NCBI RefSeq assembly: GCF_037975245.1
Contig: NC_092575.1
Location: 14,552,310-14,616,309 of the forward strand
Direction: 5' to 3'
From: Apostichopus japonicus
Taxonomy: Eukaryota; Echinodermata; Holothuroidea; Aspidochirotida; Stichopodidae
Length of the DNA stretch: 64,000 nt
Below are positions 1 to 10,818 of the stretch, piece by piece. A program made the translations under genes and the position numbers. Every line of letters begins with the position of its first letter. Position 1 is the stretch's first letter. The notes under the pieces are model-generated. The model saw only the letters and a list, made by a program, of their open reading frames with translations. It ran no database searches and was not told the DNA's origin.

Positions 1-416
1 AATGAGAATATGGCTACTATTATTCCAAACACCTTTCAAGAACGTTAAATCAGTCTGAATAACTATTTATTGGAATACACTGGCTCACCAACTGAAAAAA
101 AAATGAAATATACTCTATCATATCTAGATTAAGTATTGAATTTATTCTGTTAACAACTCATCCAGTGTTCTGCTAGGTCACGTTTTGCCCCGAACTCTTA
201 TATGAAAACAAAGACCTACAGGCAAAAAGTATTTCTTTATGTTACATAAAAAGTTGTAATATTTTCCTAAAAGTCACACCATCACCTCCCCGCCCCCCCC
301 CCCCCAAAAGACACGTTCCGAATTCTTTCCTCCCTCTCTCCACCTCTCTCACTCTCTCTCTCTCTCATGAAATTTTGTGCTGTAATCTTGCTTAGAACAT
401 TTACCCTGGTCCATCA

Positions 417-702
417 CTATAGGGCTGTAATGAACATTTCAAAGAAATTGAGAGTAAGTCCTCTTTCTGACATGTATTTTGGCTTTTGTTTTGTCCTTAA
501 ATATTGAAGCTGCATGGATGTCCCCGTCACCCATACATTCCCAGCCAATAACAGAATGTAGTCATAATAAAACTCGTTGCCGGTTTTGTTGGCCTTATTG
601 ACGTTGTTCGCCCAGTCAATAAATTCTGACTGAAACCAAAGGACTAGTAAAGCCAGAAAAGCACTCAATTCATCTCTTTGAACAATGTTGAATGTACGCC
701 CC
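417..702 (-). CDS. Terminal exon of the same unidentified membrane protein
   Basis: Minus-strand acceptor tcttcatcag at 703-704, then an open frame to a stop at 417-419. It reads GRTFNIVQRDELSAFLALLV, continues with LWFQSEFIDWANNVNKANKT and a second hydrophobic segment (YYDYILLLAGNVWVTGTSMQ), and ends in a short basic tail. One nucleotide completes the codon left open by the exon ending at 10989 (AA+G = Lys), so the two exons join in frame across a roughly 10.3-kb intron. NKT is a glycosylation sequon in the loop. A diverged inverted copy of the exon start lies at 2635. Family not recognised. Confidence 0.48.
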
Positions 703-733
703 CTGATGAAGACTACACTTTGAAATAGTTGAT

Positions 734-1440
734 CACAAAATATGAATCATTGTCATAATTCATAAACGATAACTTTACAAACACTATATCAATAGCATCT
801 CAACACATTTATTTTGGGGGTGTAAAAAAATTATTTAAAATATGTTTAAAGTAAAATAGAAATACCGTGATGTCGTTTATCTTGGTCACAAATGATCAGA
901 AGAGTCCAGCAAAAACTTCGTTGAGGATAAATCAAACTGGTTAGCTCTGTAAATAATTTTTCTCCCTCAGAAGGTTGAAATGCCAGGTAAAAGACAGCTT
1001 CAGGTGGACTTTGAGGAGTTCCTTGTTTTACACCAAATATGTCGACTCTGGCTGTTGGACTTCAAAATTCGTCATATTTCACTATCGTTTCGCCTTTTGT
1101 CAGGTCTTGAATATAAGATCATTCTCGTTTGTCTAATTAGACGATCTAATTGTTTTTTTTACAAGGACAAAAATTATAGTTCCTGTCCATTAAAAATGCA
1201 TTTAATGCGGGGCAGGACAATTTGTTACCATAATTTATTATTAGTTACTCCTTATAACTTTCGTGCACTTACCAACTAAGATCGATATTTTGCAATTGAT
1301 GGACGGGTTATATTACTACTATGTATTGTATATAATTATGTATCTTTGTTGTCTTCCTTTGACATGAGGTTATCTAAGGCAGAATTCACGAATGATCGCG
1401 ACCCGACGCAACGCGGCTGTCGTCGTGACGCGAAAATATC
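734..1440. other. AT-rich non-coding stretch
   Basis: No coding potential, repeat or RNA signal recognised on either strand; inside the putative minus-strand intron. Confidence 0.4.
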
Positions 1441-1448
1441 GTCGAAAG

Positions 1449-1915
1449 TCGGGTAATTTGCGTGGAATTAAGGTTATGACTGAACATGATTTTGTCAGTG
1501 TTAAGAGTAACATATGAGTTTGAGGATTTTAGCACCATTCCATTAATAATAAACTAATACATTTTACCGTTATTGGACAATCGTAGAAAGTAGGGTAATG
1601 TGCGTGGATTTAAGGTTAGGACTGACATGATTTTGTTAAGAGTTACATGGAGTTTGAGAATTTTAGCACCATTCCATTAATAATAAACTAATACATTTTA
1701 CCGTTATTGAACAAGCGTAGAAAGTAGGGTAATGTGCGTGGAGTTAAGGTTAGGACTGAACATGACTTTGTTAAGAGTTACATGGAGTTTGAGAATTTTA
1801 GCACCATTCCATTAATAATAAACTGATACATTTATGCCGTTATTGAACAAGCGTAGAAAGTAGGGTAATGTGCGTGGATTTAAGGTTAGGACTGACATGA
1901 TTTTGCCAGTGTTAA
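1449..1915. repeat. Tandem repeat, about 3.5 units of 134-142 bp
   Basis: Copies begin at the gggtaat word at 1451, 1593, 1727 and 1863. Each contains aaggttatgactgaacatga-like and agcaccattccattaataat-like blocks. The last copy is truncated. Adjacent units differ by only a few bases. Confidence 0.85.
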
Positions 1916-2590
1916 GATCATCGTCTTTAGTCGGCAAACTGAACATAATAGCGTTTTGCCAATTTGCAATCGTGTAGTGTACAGGGTTTTAGTGACTAGT
2001 TAAAAGTTTTAATGTTTCGACGGATGGATTAATATCTGCATGGGTTATTAAAAACCGTTGTGTTTGCTGAGCAGTCGGTCTGTGTGCTAAGGTCCGTGGT
2101 ATTGGACTATTAGTCTTCACGATTTACAGGTAACGACTTTCGAGTTCAGTCGCTTCGGTACAGTGTGGGCGGGAGTAAATTGATCATATTTTAATCAGAT
2201 TTTGTCAGATTTTTTTGATCAGATTTTGTCACTTTGTTTGGAGGAAAGGGAGGTGGTTGAGGGCCTAATAATTTAACATCCGAATGGCTCCCTGGCAGGT
2301 TTTGTCTACCATTATATGGGTGATACGTTATCATTGTAATCAGTGCAATGGCGACATGTGAAACGTTTGCTGTTACTAAATTAAAACTTTGTAAAATTCC
2401 TGTCATGGTATAGTTATAGTCATATCTAGATTGCATTAGCGGAAAATGAAATTGTTTCCAACTCTTTCAGTTGGTTTTAAAATAGTGTTAACCTATACAG
2501 TAGCCGAAATGCACCATTGTCTAAGCTACCCTTTATTGTTTAGTATATACGCGAGTTAGGAAGGTAGAAACTATAAAAGGCTGTTCATGT
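1916..2590. other. No feature recognised
   Basis: Unique-looking AT-rich sequence with no credible exon; one short TTTTGATCAGATTTTGTC direct repeat near 2195-2235. Confidence 0.4.
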
Positions 2591-2634
2591 ATAATCAACT
2601 ATTTCAAAGTGTAGTCTTCATTAGGGGCGTACAT

Positions 2635-2721
2635 TCAACATTGTTCAAAGAGGTGTATCAGGAGCTTTTCGGGATCCACTAGCACTTTGCTTTCAGACTT
2701 ATTGACTGGACGCTGCGACAG
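2635..2721 (+). pseudogene. Inverted, decayed copy of the terminal membrane-protein exon
   Basis: The plus strand reads GRTFNIVQRGVSGAFRDPLA then LCFQTY and stop. It aligns with GRTFNIVQRDELSAFLALLV of the minus-strand exon at 702, and the preceding 40 nt of intron are also conserved. A 2-nt length difference next to the shared ATTGACTGG breaks the frame. Acceptor (ttcattag) and donor (CAG|gtaact) are intact, so it may still be spliced as a non-coding or altered exon. Likely a partial inverted duplication of the gene. Confidence 0.5.
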
Positions 2722-2861
2722 GTAACTAAATTCAAGGGTAAAGCACATGCTACTAAACATTGGGTGATGTGGTTTGGGGGATGACATTATTCAAATCTGT
2801 ACACGCAACTTTGTTTTGTTGTGCTAACGTTGTTGTTTGTTAGAGCACGCTGAATCAGACA

Positions 2862-3231
2862 ATACTCATCATAGCTAGTACAGTAACTACGGTACTGTTC
2901 ATGTTCCACAACCGTGCATCAGTAACACCTGCGCTGTGTTCGTAACACGCTAACATGTGTTACAGTGTGCAGTAATTACTGCAAGTTTTTTCTCACTGCC
3001 AATTTAAAAATTAAATTTTTAACATTTAACATTTTTGAAAATAAAAAAATTAATTAATTTTTTTAATTACTACAAATTTTCACCTATCGGACTCTTAGTT
3101 GAACGTGTAAAAGCTTCCCAGTAATTACTGTGCCAACTGTAACACATGTTACCGTGTTGCGAACACAGCGCAGTAGTTCCTGATGCACGGTTGTGGAACA
3201 TGAACAGTAGTTACTGTATAGCTATGAGTAT
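2862..3231. repeat. Foldback (MITE-like) element with arms of about 120 bp
   Basis: Left arm 2862-2985 and right arm 3108-3231 are reverse complements with scattered mismatches (for example ATACTCAT with ATGAGTAT, tgttcatgttccacaaccg with cggttgtggaacatgaaca, and agtaattactg on both sides). The roughly 120-bp centre is almost pure A/T. No coding capacity. No clear target-site duplication was seen. Confidence 0.8.
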
Positions 3232-4078
3232 CGAGTGGCTGAATTCGGTTCCAAGTTTGAGATTCACTTAGCATCGATTGGAGACCGACTTTTAATTTTC
3301 ACTGGAGGGGGTGGGGGGAGGTCGGAAAGTGGAAGTGTCGCATCCCCATCCCTGTGTAGGCTGTGTACGCCCTTGGTCATTTCGTCAAATTTAATACCAA
3401 AAGAAATTATTTCAGGGCTCCTTTAGGTGGAACCGTCCAAGTGATGATGGCGGTGTAATGGCTAGTACAGCACCAAGATTCTCTTGATGAGAGACCAAAT
3501 TAAGACTGAATGGAATGATGGAACTTTTTTATGTAACATAAAGAAATAAATTTGGCCTGCAGATCTGTGTCTTCATCGACGAGTTCGGAGCATGCAAAAC
3601 GTGACCTATTAGAATACTCCATACGCAATTTAGATATTTGCAACGTCGGCGGCGTCGTTAAGCGTTATGGATCGTGCATGGAATATTCTCCACATATTTC
3701 TCAGCATCTCCCATGCATATGCATCCTGGGATGCGTTCTTTGCAAAACGGTCATGTATAATACAGTGTGATAGACTCTCATCCGACAGAAAGGGTTGAGT
3801 ACTTCCGTTTTCCCTCGCATGCAGGTCCCGTAGGACAGCTTCAGTGATGTGGCTGAAGTTGTAGGGGCCCCGGCTGGAAGACTGTTGGTGAATCCAACAT
3901 TTCTAATCAAAATCATAATCATAATGGGATAGATTTATCAGTAGACCAAATAAACACGACCAGAAAGAAACAACCCCATCAGAATAGACCAAAGTCCAAA
4001 ACCTGCCACCTTCGGATTCAAAACTGGGGCTACGCAGTACGGTACGTTGATATTCTTACAAAACGCGCACACTGCCAG
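3232..4078. other. No confident feature
   Basis: Several short open frames without splice context; nothing recognised. Contains a G-rich tract near 3306-3322. Confidence 0.35.
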
Positions 4079-4155
4079 AAGCATCCACTTGTATATAACT
4101 GAGGAGGAGAAGAAAGATTTTGGTTTGAGGAAGGTTCTCCCTGAAGAGACTGCCT
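4079..4155 (+). CDS. Candidate exon, charged peptide
   Basis: Acceptor cactgccag and a strong donor gtaagt bound 77 nt. In one frame it reads SIHLYITEEEKKDFGLRKVL then PEETA. Charged composition and good splice sites favour a real exon, and it may belong with the plus-strand exons at 6559 and 7203. About 160 nt downstream another protein-like stretch (FDEGLYIVPEDDFDSYSSS, stop near 4381) lacks a clear acceptor. No homology recognised. Confidence 0.3.
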
Positions 4156-4381
4156 GTAAGTTTGTTTTTTTTAGCTTTTTTTTACTGTGTTTGCTTCTTA
4201 CTTTTGAACATACATACTATTCTTTTATGTTTAATAATCTTTTTCTAATGTAAGTTAAATTAATTCCTCTAATACTAAATATTTATATTTTTGAAATTCA
4301 TATATGTTCGAATTGAGAATATTTGACGAAGGCCTGTATATAGTTCCGGAAGACGATTTCGATTCGTATAGTAGTTCATGA

Positions 4382-6558
4382 AAGCTTATAAAAAGATGTC
4401 GTGTCATCGATAGTTCCAAATGGCTGAGGTATATACTAACAATATACAGAAAAGATTATCAATCTTTTTACGGTTATATAGCTGGCTGCAGTCTATATCA
4501 TTTATAAGGTAAAGATATATGTTGGTAGCACTAATTCTGTGGAGTAGCCTGTAGCCCTAGTATACTGAAAGCACCTTAATTACACATCACTGGAACAATG
4601 GAAAGGAATAAAACAATTCTGCAGGGAGAAAGAAACCCCGGGAATACCAAGTGTACGAGGCCACTATTGAGAAGGAATTATTACAAATTTCAGACGAGTT
4701 TCACAGTTTATCGTAAATAGACTAACAAATGATCACTCTTAAGTATGCTATCCATGAAACTGTTTATTGGATTACTTAATCGATAATTAAGGTTCCTTCA
4801 AAAGATTGTGTCCCATGTTGTCCTGATTGCCTCAAGAATCCCATAAAATTCGAGAAGAATGTGGCATTTATCTTAAAAGTATTTATGAAATGATCATATC
4901 TGTAGAACTCTCCCTCTTCGTTAATTAAGTCATAAATGAAAGTTATTCCCATATTAACCATAAAGATGGTTAAATGCAGGCTTGTTATTATTCAGTATTA
5001 AATTATTGTTCCAGACGGCTGACCTAAACTTTGTCATTTTGGGAGATTAGGGATTAGGGTAGCAATGCTTACCAAAGAAAGCACAGGGCTCAAAGAAACA
5101 CATCCTTCCAAAAAAACATCATTTACATGTTGATTTGCCAGCTAGAAATAATAGTCTCCGTTTGTAAAAAAAATCTGTAAAAGAAATGTCTACATGGTGC
5201 TTTTTGAGTAGTCTTAACACCATTATTAAGCAAACGTACAAAGCATGAGGTTTGCAGTACAATAACATGGTTTGGCATATCAATTATTTTTAGCCCCCTG
5301 TCTGGATAATTGCGAATAAGTTGTTGCCCGCTAATACGCTCAGGCTTATATTTCTCAATGAATTAGAAAATAATAACATTAATCGTTCGAATGTAATGAT
5401 CCGCAGCCGGTGGAGGGAACAACAGGCAAATAGTTATTAACATGAAGAAAAATCAGTGATTTTAAAATAATGATTTTCCTCCCAAATGGGATTTTCCTCC
5501 TCAATGGGACATCATTAATGCTACATTTCCTTATGGACTTAAACACCCCCAACACCTCCCCCACCCCCCTGCCCCTGTCAGTTTTAGCCAGTACATTGGA
5601 GGCGTAAAATATAAGAAGTAATGACGGCGCGAGAATGAATGTACCATATCTGTTTAGTAACTTATACTTGAGTACTGGGGGAGGTGGGGGAGGTGGGGGA
5701 GGGGGCGTAAGGGACCTATCACAGCCCCATATACATGCATGTTGTTCCGAAGTTAAACCTGAATTCCCACTTACCTTATAACGTCACAATTGAAAACCCC
5801 GAGTCCAATACAAAGTACCATTTTAGCTCTTAAGCGCTGTTTGTATTTCTTTTGTTTGAATGGGTATTGAGTTGTAATATGACACATTGCACTTTTGACC
5901 GAGATTGTAAACTATATGTATAGCAATCACTTTGACCAGATAAACAATTCTCAATAATAAACGATTGAAATGAGGTCAAATATTAGTTTGATTAAAACCT
6001 GATACTACGTGATGTAGGTTAATAAACTGAATAAGTAAATCATGAACCAATAGACGTTGACTTTAATATATGTTGTTCTGAGCTATAATAGAAATAGGGT
6101 TTTTTGAGATTGAAAATACACCTCGACCAATGAGATTCTTACATGAACATACATATTGAAGCGATCACCTGATATTATCAAATATCTGACGGTATTCGAC
6201 CAGAAATGCTACTTCCCATTGTAAAACCGTGAGATCATGAATTACTTAACCCCCTTCTCAAATACGTAAACAATTTGCAGAATACTTGTCATTTATAATA
6301 TCCTGATTTAAGGAGTTTTCTTGGTCATCGTACACAACCCAAAAAAAAACACACAAAAGAAAAACATTGTTTCTCGAATAAAGTTCCATAACGATGCTAA
6401 ACTAGTGGACTGTAACCGAAAGTATACCGTAAAAGCAGACCTTATATTCCGTTTTAGGTTGAGTGCTGAAAGAAAACAAGAATAGCACGTAGCACAACTA
6501 ACTCTCTGTTTCATCTTTTCTTTTTTTTTTAAATACATCTATACCTTTATCGAACTAG
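4382..6558. other. Non-coding stretch with a paired C-rich/G-rich patch
   Basis: No credible exon. Holds a C-rich tract (5545-5575) and a G-rich tract (5676-5706) described separately; otherwise AT-rich. Confidence 0.4.
5676..5706 (+). other. G-quadruplex-type tract
   Basis: Four runs of five G separated by AGGT or A spacers fit the canonical G-quadruplex pattern. About 100 bp upstream (5545-5575) a C-rich tract (caacacctcccccacccccc) is nearly its complement, so the two could also pair. Confidence 0.5.
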
Positions 6559-6656
6559 TGCAAGGACACTAACACCGGAACCAGAGCCAGAGCTGGAGCC
6601 CGAACAGGATGTCGATATATTCGGAGCCGAAGCCACCACCTATTATAGCAATATAG
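6559..6656 (+). CDS. Candidate exon, acidic PE-repeat peptide
   Basis: Acceptor cgaactag, donor gtttgt. One frame reads ARTLTPEPEPELEPEQDVDI followed by FGAEATTYYSNI. The dipeptide PE repeat and acidic bias match the tail encoded at 7203 in style. The donor is weak and the phase does not join directly to 7203, so an exon may be missing between them. Family unknown. Confidence 0.33.
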
Positions 6657-6800
6657 GTTTGTATTTTGTCTTGTAACACCAAGTACTAACCAATGTTTAT
6701 TCAGAATAGAAGTGACTTGTATATATATATATATATATATATTAAACAAATTACAAAACATGTTTTTTGCAACTAAAGAAATCTAAATCTTAAATTTTTT

Positions 6801-6985
<185 letters not shown>

Positions 6986-7202
6986 AAATATTACAATTTA
7001 AAATATATCAAACATGCAGCTTCAATGAGGAAGGGATGCCGGAGAAGCCAGTTGGAGATATGAACACGTTAATTGTTTAAGGCTATAGTGGAGGAATCAT
7101 TTTCAATAATATATCTTGAAATTATGCAATATCCCATACGGATATATATAACGTATACAATTATATAATACCAACATCGACTCTTGAAATATTTCAGGAG
7201 GC

Positions 7203-7810
7203 TATCATCGATATGCAGTCAATCGATGCTTTTTCAATGATTGAACTTGGTCCAGAAATCAACGGACCAATTAAAGAAGTGGCCGTTGAGGCTGAGGTCT
7301 CCTCGGAGGAACCTTCCAGCATCGAATCTATCGACACAGCAGGTATGGTCCCTTACGCAATATTTTCTCATCTCGGTGGCAAAAGTGTTGATCTTCCTCC
7401 AAAAATGGAGATGCCAAATACAGATTACACCAGCTCAAAGAGTCAAACTAAAGCTACCGAATCCAGCACAACAGTGAGCAAGAATGAGGAACCTTCCAGC
7501 ATCAATTCTAGCGACACATCGTCTTTGGAGATGGCAAACACAGATTACACCGGCTCAAGTAGTCCAAGTCGAAGATCCACCTCAAGCAGTTATGAGGAGA
7601 CTTTGGAGCAAAATAATGTTAATACAACAGTAACCGTACAACCGAGTAATGACACCAACATCTACTGCTGCAGCTGCTTTCCATCATCAACTACGAACGA
7701 CTCATGTAAATACTCATCCACCAGAGGCTCCTGCTGCTCCCCCTCCTTCGACTTCATCTGCTGCTAACCATTCTCCTAAACCGGCGACACCTCCACTAAC
7801 AACTGAATAG
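7203..7810 (+). pseudogene. Candidate terminal exon, Ser/Thr/Pro-rich acidic protein with a frameshift
   Basis: Acceptor gaaatatttcag precedes EAIIDMQSIDAFSMIELGPE. The frame contains a two-fold internal repeat: EEPSSIESIDT followed later by MEMPNTDYTSS, then EEPSSINSSDT followed by LEMANTDYTGS. Near 7625-7655 the first frame degenerates into Cys-rich nonsense ending at 7767. The +1 frame from 7652 continues plausibly (TPTSTAAAAFHHQLRTTHVN, then HPPEAPAAPPPSTSSAANHS) to TAG at 7808-7810. This suggests a one-base indel, either real (pseudogene or polymorphism) or an assembly error. It looks like an intrinsically disordered cytoplasmic or mucin-like tail. No family recognised. Confidence 0.4.
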
Positions 7811-8012
7811 GACAATGTTTAAGCAGACCCTAAGCAAGATCCAGATAATTTTTTTTTTATTAATTAAGAAATATTGCTGATACCTTTTATCGCGGCATTA
7901 TATAATACTATTGTTTGGTAAGCTTTAAATGGGTACTCTGGTGGTAGACGATGTGACTCTTATGTGAAAGAAGAGAGTATTAACAGTTTAGATGAAAATC
8001 CCAACTCATAGA

Positions 8013-8074
8013 TGGATAGATGGATGGATAGATGGAGAGATGGATAGACAGATAGACCGATAGACAGATAGACA
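8013..8074. repeat. GATA/GATG tetranucleotide microsatellite
   Basis: Imperfect gatggata and gatagaca units. Confidence 0.85.
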
Positions 8075-8135
8075 GAAGAATTGAATTAATATGTAGCAAG
8101 TGGTATGACAGATATATAGTTAAACAATAAAGAAT

Positions 8136-8266
8136 AACACACCAGACAAATTCCACTTCACCGGTTTCGTCCTTTTGGGACTCATCAGGCGAACGTAGGA
8201 ATCGAACCCTGGATCTTCGTGTCACGAACCGAAGTCCGTATCACTCGACCACAGTGAACACACCAG
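8136..8266 (-). mobile_element. SINE- or retrozyme-like unit: tRNA-like head plus hammerhead ribozyme core
   Basis: Read on the minus strand. A 10-bp direct repeat CTGGTGTGTT (8257-8266 and 8136-8145) bounds 111 bp. The unit starts with an A-box-like TGGTCGAGTGATACGG, has a perfect B box GGTTCGATTCC, and then a hammerhead core. The two boxes would make an internal pol III promoter. The direct repeats look like a target-site duplication. Schistosome Sm-alpha elements are a known precedent for SINE-like units carrying a hammerhead. Confidence 0.6.
8150..8202 (-). ncRNA. Hammerhead ribozyme motif, probably degenerate
   Basis: On the minus strand CTGATGA, a perfect 4-bp helix II (GTCC-CAAAA-GGAC) and GAAA are contiguous (8164-8188). 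Helix III is the palindrome ACCGGT (8160-8165) with no loop, as expected for a motif that works as a dimer. Helix I can pair ATTCC (8198-8202) with GGAAT (8150-8154), with TTC/GAA and AC/GT nearer the core. The nucleotide at the cleavage position after GGT is G, which hammerheads normally do not cleave, and the base pairs next to the core are poor. The core is clear; activity is doubtful. Confidence 0.55.
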
Positions 8267-8286
8267 TAGAATATATTTATATATTG

Positions 8287-8287
<1 letters not shown>

Positions 8288-8335
<48 letters not shown>

Positions 8336-8392
8336 TATATATATATAACAATATATATATATATATAGATATATATATTTATATATATTATC
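8288..8392. repeat. (AT)n microsatellite
   Basis: About 100 bp of TA dinucleotides with ATAGATA interruptions, directly 5' (minus sense) of the tRNA-like/hammerhead unit. Open frames across it (YIYIYI) are artefacts. Confidence 0.9.
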
Positions 8393-8868
8393 TGCAGACA
8401 CACTTATCACTAGGGTATGGATAAATGTTTATGTTCATGATATTTGATAAAGGAATTGATAACCACATTTTCCCTTCTGCGTTGCTGTAACTGTTACTGT
8501 GTTCGATAAATTTTAAGTATCGATTTAAGGTTCAAATAATATAATACTTATAAAAAGTAATGATAAAATTAACTAATTTATTTACACATGTGCTTTCTCA
8601 TTACATTACCATACTCTTTACTTCAGTGCGGTCAGTTTCTTGTTTTGAGTTGATTCCATCTTTTCAGCAAGTGATGGAACCTTGTCCTTCTCGGGTCTTT
8701 TTCTCCTCAAACAGGAAGAACATTTCATAATTACCATCAAGATCAGTTTCAGATTTATAAGAGGATTCATCGTATAATAAAGCAAAGTAATATTGTAAGT
8801 GAGATTTGGAAAAAGGATAATAGATAAGGTTTCATACTCTACTAGAAATTGATATGCATAACCAATAA

Positions 8869-10818
8869 CAGGCGCGTATCCAGGATTTTCTAGCCCGGGG
8901 GGCGCGAATTACTATCTAAGCGGAGCGCCACCATCGGTTGGCGCGGAGCGTACAAGAATAAAAATTTCTGGTTTTGATACCGCCCACATCACCGGAAATG
9001 GCACTTCTCGGGCTTGAAAATGACCAACCAGATGTACACTTTTGCCTGAGTACCAAGTATTTCCCAATAGTTTTTTTTCCATCCATAACATTTGTGAAGA
9101 TTTTCACCAGTCACACATCATGTTCGACCTCATTGCATGTTCTGTGGATCATTGCTTTTGTAAGTGATTCTACGTCACGGCCCACAATATCCGAAAGCCC
9201 CACTTTTCATGGTTTTAAGCCCATTATTTGTTGAGAATTTGAAAATTCACATTTCTCGTGAATAAAATCACTTGAAAACATACCCATAATGATGCACAAA
9301 ATGTCATCTATGGACAACCAATATAGAAAAACCCCCTTCAACCACTAACAGACAGGTCAAAATTGCACGAGTAGAGGGATGTAAGATGAAGAATGTTGGT
9401 GAGGAAATTTTCTTAAATTCCGACACAGTTAATTTATTGGTGTAGAAATATTGCAACCTCTTTTAACGGCTGTTATAAAACTTGGTTGAAGGAAATGAAA
9501 AATAGCAGATATTTTCGATATCAGATAACCGAACACTACACACATAGGCGTAGGAGGCGGGGCGGGCGCTGCAGCCCCCCCCCCCCAGCCAGATTTTTTC
9601 CCCTGAAAATTCGGGCAATATGCTGAGAATTTTTTGGGCACCTATACTGAAAGAAAAATTAATAGCAATGGTGTAGCTTAAGGAAATGAATAGTTTACAA
9701 AATTATCTCCTTGGTAATTCAAATAAAGTTCTAAGCTTGGCCGACTAATTCGCCATTACCACTGTAAAAGAGAGTTTTGACATAATTGGACCTGTATGCT
9801 TTTTCTCCATAAGACATTTCGTTGTTTACATTAGCATCCGGGGTATACTGTGCACCTTTCACGGACCGTACGGTACACGCTGCGAAGTAATGACCGATGC
9901 TTGCTTATACGATATTGACATTAACATGTTGAATGCGCGCGAAGCGCGCGAAAAATTTTGGTTATATTTTTCGTGCAAGTCGTTACAGCCCCCAAGTCCA
10001 ATTGGGCTCCTACTACACACATAGACAGTCTTGAGGCTGTTCACCCTGGAACATGCATTTTCATGCTCACTGATATGATGTGATATCTGCTATTTGCTTT
10101 GCCAAGGGAGGGGCGAAGCCTGTAGGCAAACTATCCAAGCGTAGCGCCACCATGAGTTGGCGCGAAGCGTACAAGAAAATTTTGGCCGAAAATGCCTCCC
10201 AGATCGCTGGATATGACACTTCCACTGCCTTGTAAGTTGCATCTAAGCATTGCCTTTTTTGAAATTACTAGCGATATCATAAAGAAAATTTGCTCGGGTG
10301 GGGGGCGGTCGCCCCTTCCCGAAATGCATCATGTTCCCCGACGACTCGGTTGAGTTCAAGACCAGCCACAGTTGGTTCCATAGCACAATTGTACAATTGT
10401 TTAAGGCGTCCATACACACACACGCACGCGTTATGATAGACCATATATAGCATATATATAGATACATTAGTGAAAGAGGAAAATGGAAACGTCAAAAATG
10501 GAGTTGTCGGTGTAAGGGGTAGGGTGAGGCGCACGTCCCCTCCGTAATCCTCGATCTGTCACTGGCTACCCTGTGTACATTATAGGGGTCAACTCTGTAA
10601 TTATGACTGTTCCTCTTTCTCTTCCCGAGGTCTTGGCGAATATCTTCTACTCCCTCCTTTTCTCCTTTTTCTCTCTTTCTTCTTTTCTTTCCCTTCCTTC
10701 CTCTCCTCCTTTTCTTTCCCCCCCCCCCTCCTTTTCCCTTTTTTCTTCTCTTTTTTCTCTCCTCTTTTCCTTACCCGAGGGGCGCGCGCCCCTAACGCCC
10801 CCCTGGATACGCACCTGA
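8869..10818. mobile_element. Repeat block with hAT-like terminal inverted repeats
   Basis: Left end CAGGCGCGTATCCAGG and right end CCTGGATACGCACCTG are inverted repeats of about 16 bp, giving a roughly 1.95-kb block. An internal motif (gcgccaccat, then gttggcgc and gagcgtacaagaa with small changes) occurs near 8925 and 10143, so the block may be composite. CpG-rich patches (for example 9937-9951) contrast with the AT-rich surroundings. A pyrimidine-rich tract fills 10610-10785. No transposase frame was found, so it is non-autonomous. A target-site duplication is not clear. Confidence 0.55.

Larger units (their letters stand above)
674..2652. repeat. Inverted repeat pair of about 60 bp flanking 1.9 kb
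   Basis: Arms 674-733 and 2594-2652 are reverse complements with a few differences. They span the intron-exon junction of the minus-strand membrane-protein exon, so this looks like a genic inverted duplication rather than transposon ends. Confidence 0.7.

Noticed and set aside
674-2652. DNA transposon with 60-bp terminal inverted repeats
   Set aside because: The arms include a coding exon junction, the protein similarity continues past the arm, and no target-site duplication is seen; a genic inverted duplication explains it better.
8185-8410. Minus-strand frames rich in YIYIYI
   Set aside because: Translation of an AT dinucleotide repeat.
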